64,000 nucleotides of DNA, from the NCBI GenBank assembly GCA_900074885.1, contig FJUW01000074.1, positions 247,006-311,005 of the forward strand. The letters run 5' to 3'. Of the stretch, positions 60,296-64,000 are shown piece by piece. The stretch's first letter is position 1; every line of letters starts with the position of its first letter. The notes beneath the pieces were generated by a model. That model made no database searches. It worked only from the letters and a program-made list of their open reading frames with translations, and was not told where the DNA came from. Position numbers and translations under genes: made by a program. This DNA is from Rhynchosporium graminicola. Lineage: Eukaryota > Ascomycota > Leotiomycetes > Helotiales > Ploettnerulaceae.

Positions 60296-63133
60296 TTATT
60301 AATCTTCTCTGCTACTCTCCCCTAATGAATCTAATACGTCCTTATTAAAATTTGACCCGGTTATAATTTATAGGATTAAAGTTATATCCTCTATATCCCT
60401 ATTCTCCTTAGTTACGACTATCTTTATTAGGGCTAGCTTTTTCATTAGTCTAATCACCCGCTTCCTCTTCCTTTTTAGAGTAGATTTAGTAGGCTTTAGT
60501 AATATAATCGTATCTTTATCGCTATCTTCTATAAGGTTAGAGGTCTAAGCAGTTAGTAAAACTAGACCTATTAGCTTCTTCTTTAGGTAGAGTTTTCTTA
60601 GTTCGTATAGTTAAGGTTCAGTATCTAGTATTATTATACCGAAAAGGCGTTCGTTTATAGTATTACTCTAGTTTTCTTAATTAACTAGATCTTTAATAGC
60701 GTATATTATTTCCGTATTTCCCGCGATATAAGTTAGTCCCTATATACTTATTAATTTTCTTAAGAAGGGCATTCTGTTTTTAACTAGGTCTATAACTCTC
60801 TAATAATATCCTAGCCTTAAGGGTTAATATATTAGGAGTTATAATAGGGCGAAGATAAAAGACTTATAGCGTTTTAGTATACTTCTATTTAGTTTTATAA
60901 TATCGGTCTTATTAGTTCTCTTTAACTTTCTTCCGCCCTTAGTATCCTTCGACTAGTTATAGTCGACTATACCTACGTATCCTTTTATATCGTTAATAGA
61001 GGTTAATAGCAATTTCGATTAGATATCGTAGTCTAAGGATAATATAATCAAATTCGTTATATTTCCTATATCGATACGAGGTTCGATTAAATACGACTAT
61101 TAATACGCTACTATACTACTTTTAATCTCGCTCTGAAAAATTAAGCCCTATACGTTTAGATATTTACATAAGAATATAAGGTCTCTTATCTTATTACTTA
61201 CGACCGGTACTTATTATAGTTTAGGCGTAAGTAGAGTTAGAGAGTATCTTAAAATATAGAATAAAATTCCTAACGTTACTATTATTAGGTCTAAGTTATA
61301 GAAAGGTACTTAATATAATAAACCTAGTATAAATTCTATATAGTAGCTCGGTCTATTAATATTAATTCTTAGAAGAGCTACTATACTTATAACTGCGTCT
61401 AGTACTAGTAGGCGTAAGATCTATACTAGCCTGACTATCTCTAGCGTAATAATATATATAATCTCGCTAAGTAATACGATTGTAGACTTATAAGAGGTAC
61501 TAATTAATATAGTCAGTAAGGCGTCTAGAATAGTAATAGAGTTTAGTATATCTTAAAGCGCGCGAAAATATTCTTCGATAATTACTTTAGTATCTATATA
61601 AGCTTGAATTATTAAGGAATATCTATTATATAATATCTAGAGAAGATATAGTACGTAGTTAGCGTAGTCCCTATCTAATAGAGATCTATCGAGTATATAA
61701 AGGAAGTCCTCTATTAACTTATATATACGTTCTATCTCTACTATAAGTGAAATATATACGCTATAATATATCGTAGCAGAAGCTATTACTTATAGGAATA
61801 TTTTAAAGCTTAGCTTTAAACTATTATACCCTCTTATTAGCGCGTTATCGAGGATGAATTATCTATCGGTTCTACGTCTTACGATAATACTAACGTTTTC
61901 CTTAGCCTTAATTAATAGAGATAAAGTCTAGTATAAACTATCGAATACTAAGGAAGCGCTAATTAGTTGAAATACTTTCCTATCTACTTATATATCTTCT
62001 TTATACTCCTTAGTAAGTTCTATTACTCTAGCCTCCTTTAATCTTTTTTATCAGATTTTCTTCTATCTCTTTAGTTCCTATAGTTCTTAAAGAACTAAGC
62101 GGAGTTTATCTCTAAGATACTCTCGTATAATAATTTCTATAAAATAGTAGTACTAATTATATTATATCTCCTTTATAATATTAGTAATATTAAACTTCTA
62201 GCCTCCGAGAACTATAATATCTCCGTTAGGATAAATAATATATCTAATTCTTATATCAGAAGTCATAAGACTATTCAGGGGAAAGTCGTTTATAGTAAGG
62301 CGTAGGCGAAAGGCGTCTCTGAAAGCTACTTACTAAGAATATAAGTATCTATTAATTAGCGAAAAGTTAGCAAGGAACTATTTAAAAAGACTACCTATTA
62401 ATATATTATAGTAAGCTACGCTAATTAGATAGTCTCTTAGATAGATACCGGTTAGGACGCGAACGTTACTTTAAGGGCGTTTAATATATAAGCTAAGTTC
62501 CTTATTATCCTAGATAAGTTAGTAAAGATAAAGCTAGTTCTTATAATATACTCTATCCTTAGGAGCCTTATAATAGAGTATAAATAGTTATTAAAGTACT
62601 TAAGGAAAGTTACTATTTAGGTTAATATACTTATAGGAGTTATTTAACTCTCTACTCTATATAGTAAGGTTAGGTAGGATATCTCGGGTAACTCTAATAA
62701 TACTACTTATCTTATACCTTAAACTATATTCGTTTCTCTTAATATCGGAGTAAAGTAATCTATCTCGTAGACCTTAAAAGATTTATAGAATATTACTTCA
62801 ACGAACTAGTTAAATAAAAGAGGATAATAAGTATACTAGGGACGATAAGGTAAGAGAGTCGAGAGTTCTTAGTATATTATTATTAGTCGCTATATTCGTG
62901 CGAAAGATAGGATAGACTTTTATCATAGTTAATATAAAGTTAATAGCAAGAGTATAGATAAAAGAGTTAATATATAGTAGTAAGATTATTATTATTAGAA
63001 TTTTATATACGTAAGTTAGATAAGGAGGAGCTTAAGGAAGTAAATAAACACGATAATAGAGCGGGAATATTAATAAAGTGAATATTAATAAGGCTAATTT
63101 ACTAAAATATACGTTACGTAGACGATTTATTAT
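60296..63133 (-). pseudogene. Element 6 ORF3, second copy of the unknown third ORF
   Basis: Collinear with 37515-40352 and the same frame, with hydrophobic N-terminus (KLALLIFTLLIFP) preceded by NRLRNVYFS. The overlap of candidate start and pol stops (63133-63127) is the same. Stops partly differ from those of element 5, as expected if both copies were mutated from an intact ancestor. Confidence 0.62.
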
Positions 63134-63879
63134 TTACATACTAAGGAGCCCTCGAACTTAGCGACTAAGTTCGGTACGTCCTCCTTTAGTATTAAGGCGG
63201 GTTCCTAAGATATAGTCTAATAACTTATATACTTAATCTTATAGTATATCTTCCTTATCTTATCTCTAGGTTATTTTCTGAGCTCCTTACGTAAAATCTT
63301 CTTAATAATATAATATTTAGTGCCGTCTTTATTATATATCGGGCTAAGTTCAAGTATAATCCGATCAAATAGATTCGGTACTACTAGCTCTAGGTATTTA
63401 ATTAAGATTACTAAGTATATATTTATCTATTCGGGTAGCTCTAGTTCATAAGTAAGTAGGTTTACTCGCCTAATAATCTTATATAGTCCAGATTTAATAA
63501 AAGATAGCTTAATCTGATTCTATAAGAGCTTATACCTAGAGTCTATCCCTTTAGCTAGTCTGATATAAACTTCAGCCCCTAGCTTAAGTAATACTAGTAT
63601 CCGGCCCTTATTAAAAGCTAGCTTCATACGAGACTATACTAATATAACTAACTCTATCGCGTCCTGAAATAAGGTTTAATAGTTACGTATAAAGTCTTAT
63701 TCCTCTTTTATAGTAAATACTTAAGTAATAGTATAATTAGTAGAAGAGAAAAGGGATCAGGGTTTTTAGCCGAATCTTAGTTCATAAGGTATAAACCCGG
63801 TAGAGGTATTTTCTGAAGTATTAAGGATAAAAGATATAGCTAATATAAAATCTTCCTAATTAGACTAATCGAAACGTCT
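63134..63879 (-). pseudogene. Element 6 integrase C-terminus and chromodomain relic
   Basis: Corresponds to 40353-41098 of element 5: the end of the integrase and the chromodomain-like segment, truncated upstream by the element 7 insertion. Confidence 0.8.
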
Positions 63880-64000
63880 TGTGACGCTTGCTCTAGAAAG
63901 GTCTCAAAACTACCTGAGTAATAAGACCTCACATTACTATAAATATAAAGTAGTAAGAATCACTTAAGAATCTATAACTAAGGAGTGAAGAAGTAGAGAG
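63880..64000 (-). mobile_element. Element 7: left end of an element 2-family LTR, cut by window edge
   Basis: TGTGACGCTTGCTCTAGAAAGG through position 64000 matches the first 121 bp of the element 2 LTR (4023-4143). About the first 75 bases keep CTGAG, CCTCACATTACT and similar CA/TG sites, after which the sequence becomes TA-rich. A target duplication, expected to be CGTCT (63875-63879), cannot be checked. Confidence 0.9.

Larger units (their letters stand above)
60026..63879 (-). mobile_element. Element 6: second copy of the element 5 family, interrupted by element 7
   Basis: LTR 60026-60208 and following sequence align with 37245-41098 at a constant offset of 22,781 bases, so the copies have no net indels over 3.85 kb; the differences I compared are transitions. 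It contains the U3 tandem repeat, polypyrimidine tract, full ORF3, chromodomain and part of integrase before element 7 intervenes at 63880. The remainder would lie outside the window. Confidence 0.92.

Overview
The window looks like a chromosome segment of a filamentous ascomycete (Pezizomycotina; Leotiomycetes is possible but unproven). The real genes have short introns (about 50-90 bp) with GTAAGT-type donors, CTAAC/CTGAC-like branch sites and YAG acceptors. The gene content is typically fungal: a GH18 chitinase with a hevein-type CBM18, a DUF7703-type membrane protein, a Zn2Cys6 motif and a SprT-like protease. About two thirds of the sequence is transposon DNA that is very rich in TA and nearly free of CA and TG while keeping CG. 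That is the signature of CpA-directed repeat-induced point mutation (RIP).

Layout. 1-2059: a spliced gene of unknown function beside a decayed paralogue. 3825-26746: a nest of four Ty3/gypsy-type LTR elements. Element 1 (plus strand, chromodomain integrase) carries element 2 in its leader and elements 3 and 4 in its RNase H region, each flanked by an exact 5-bp target duplication. Element 4 is a 2.2-kb gag-only element. 26752-37239: gene island with the chitinase, the DUF7703-type protein, tRNA-Ser, and two small inverted-repeat (MITE-like) sequences. 37245-47317: element 5, a 10.1-kb chromovirus-like element on the minus strand with an extra open frame of about 945 codons downstream of pol. 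47323-60025: second gene island with a 426-bp MITE, tRNA-Arg with an intron, fragments of a decayed gene family, a Zn2Cys6-type ORF, a D-2-hydroxyacid dehydrogenase and a SprT-like protease. 60026-63879: element 6, a second copy of the element-5 family, interrupted at 63880 by element 7 (same family as element 2), which leaves the window.

How it fits together. The intact genes sit in two islands and carry out unrelated functions (chitin degradation, 2-oxoacid reduction, DNA-repair-type proteolysis, translation); I see no biosynthetic cluster. The novelty lies in the elements: a third ORF in the env position kept without net indels in two copies, possible antisense ORFs between pol and the LTR in elements 1 and 3, a gag-only element that shares U5 and leader sequence with its larger relative, and a consistent escape from RIP over the outermost tens of bases of each element.
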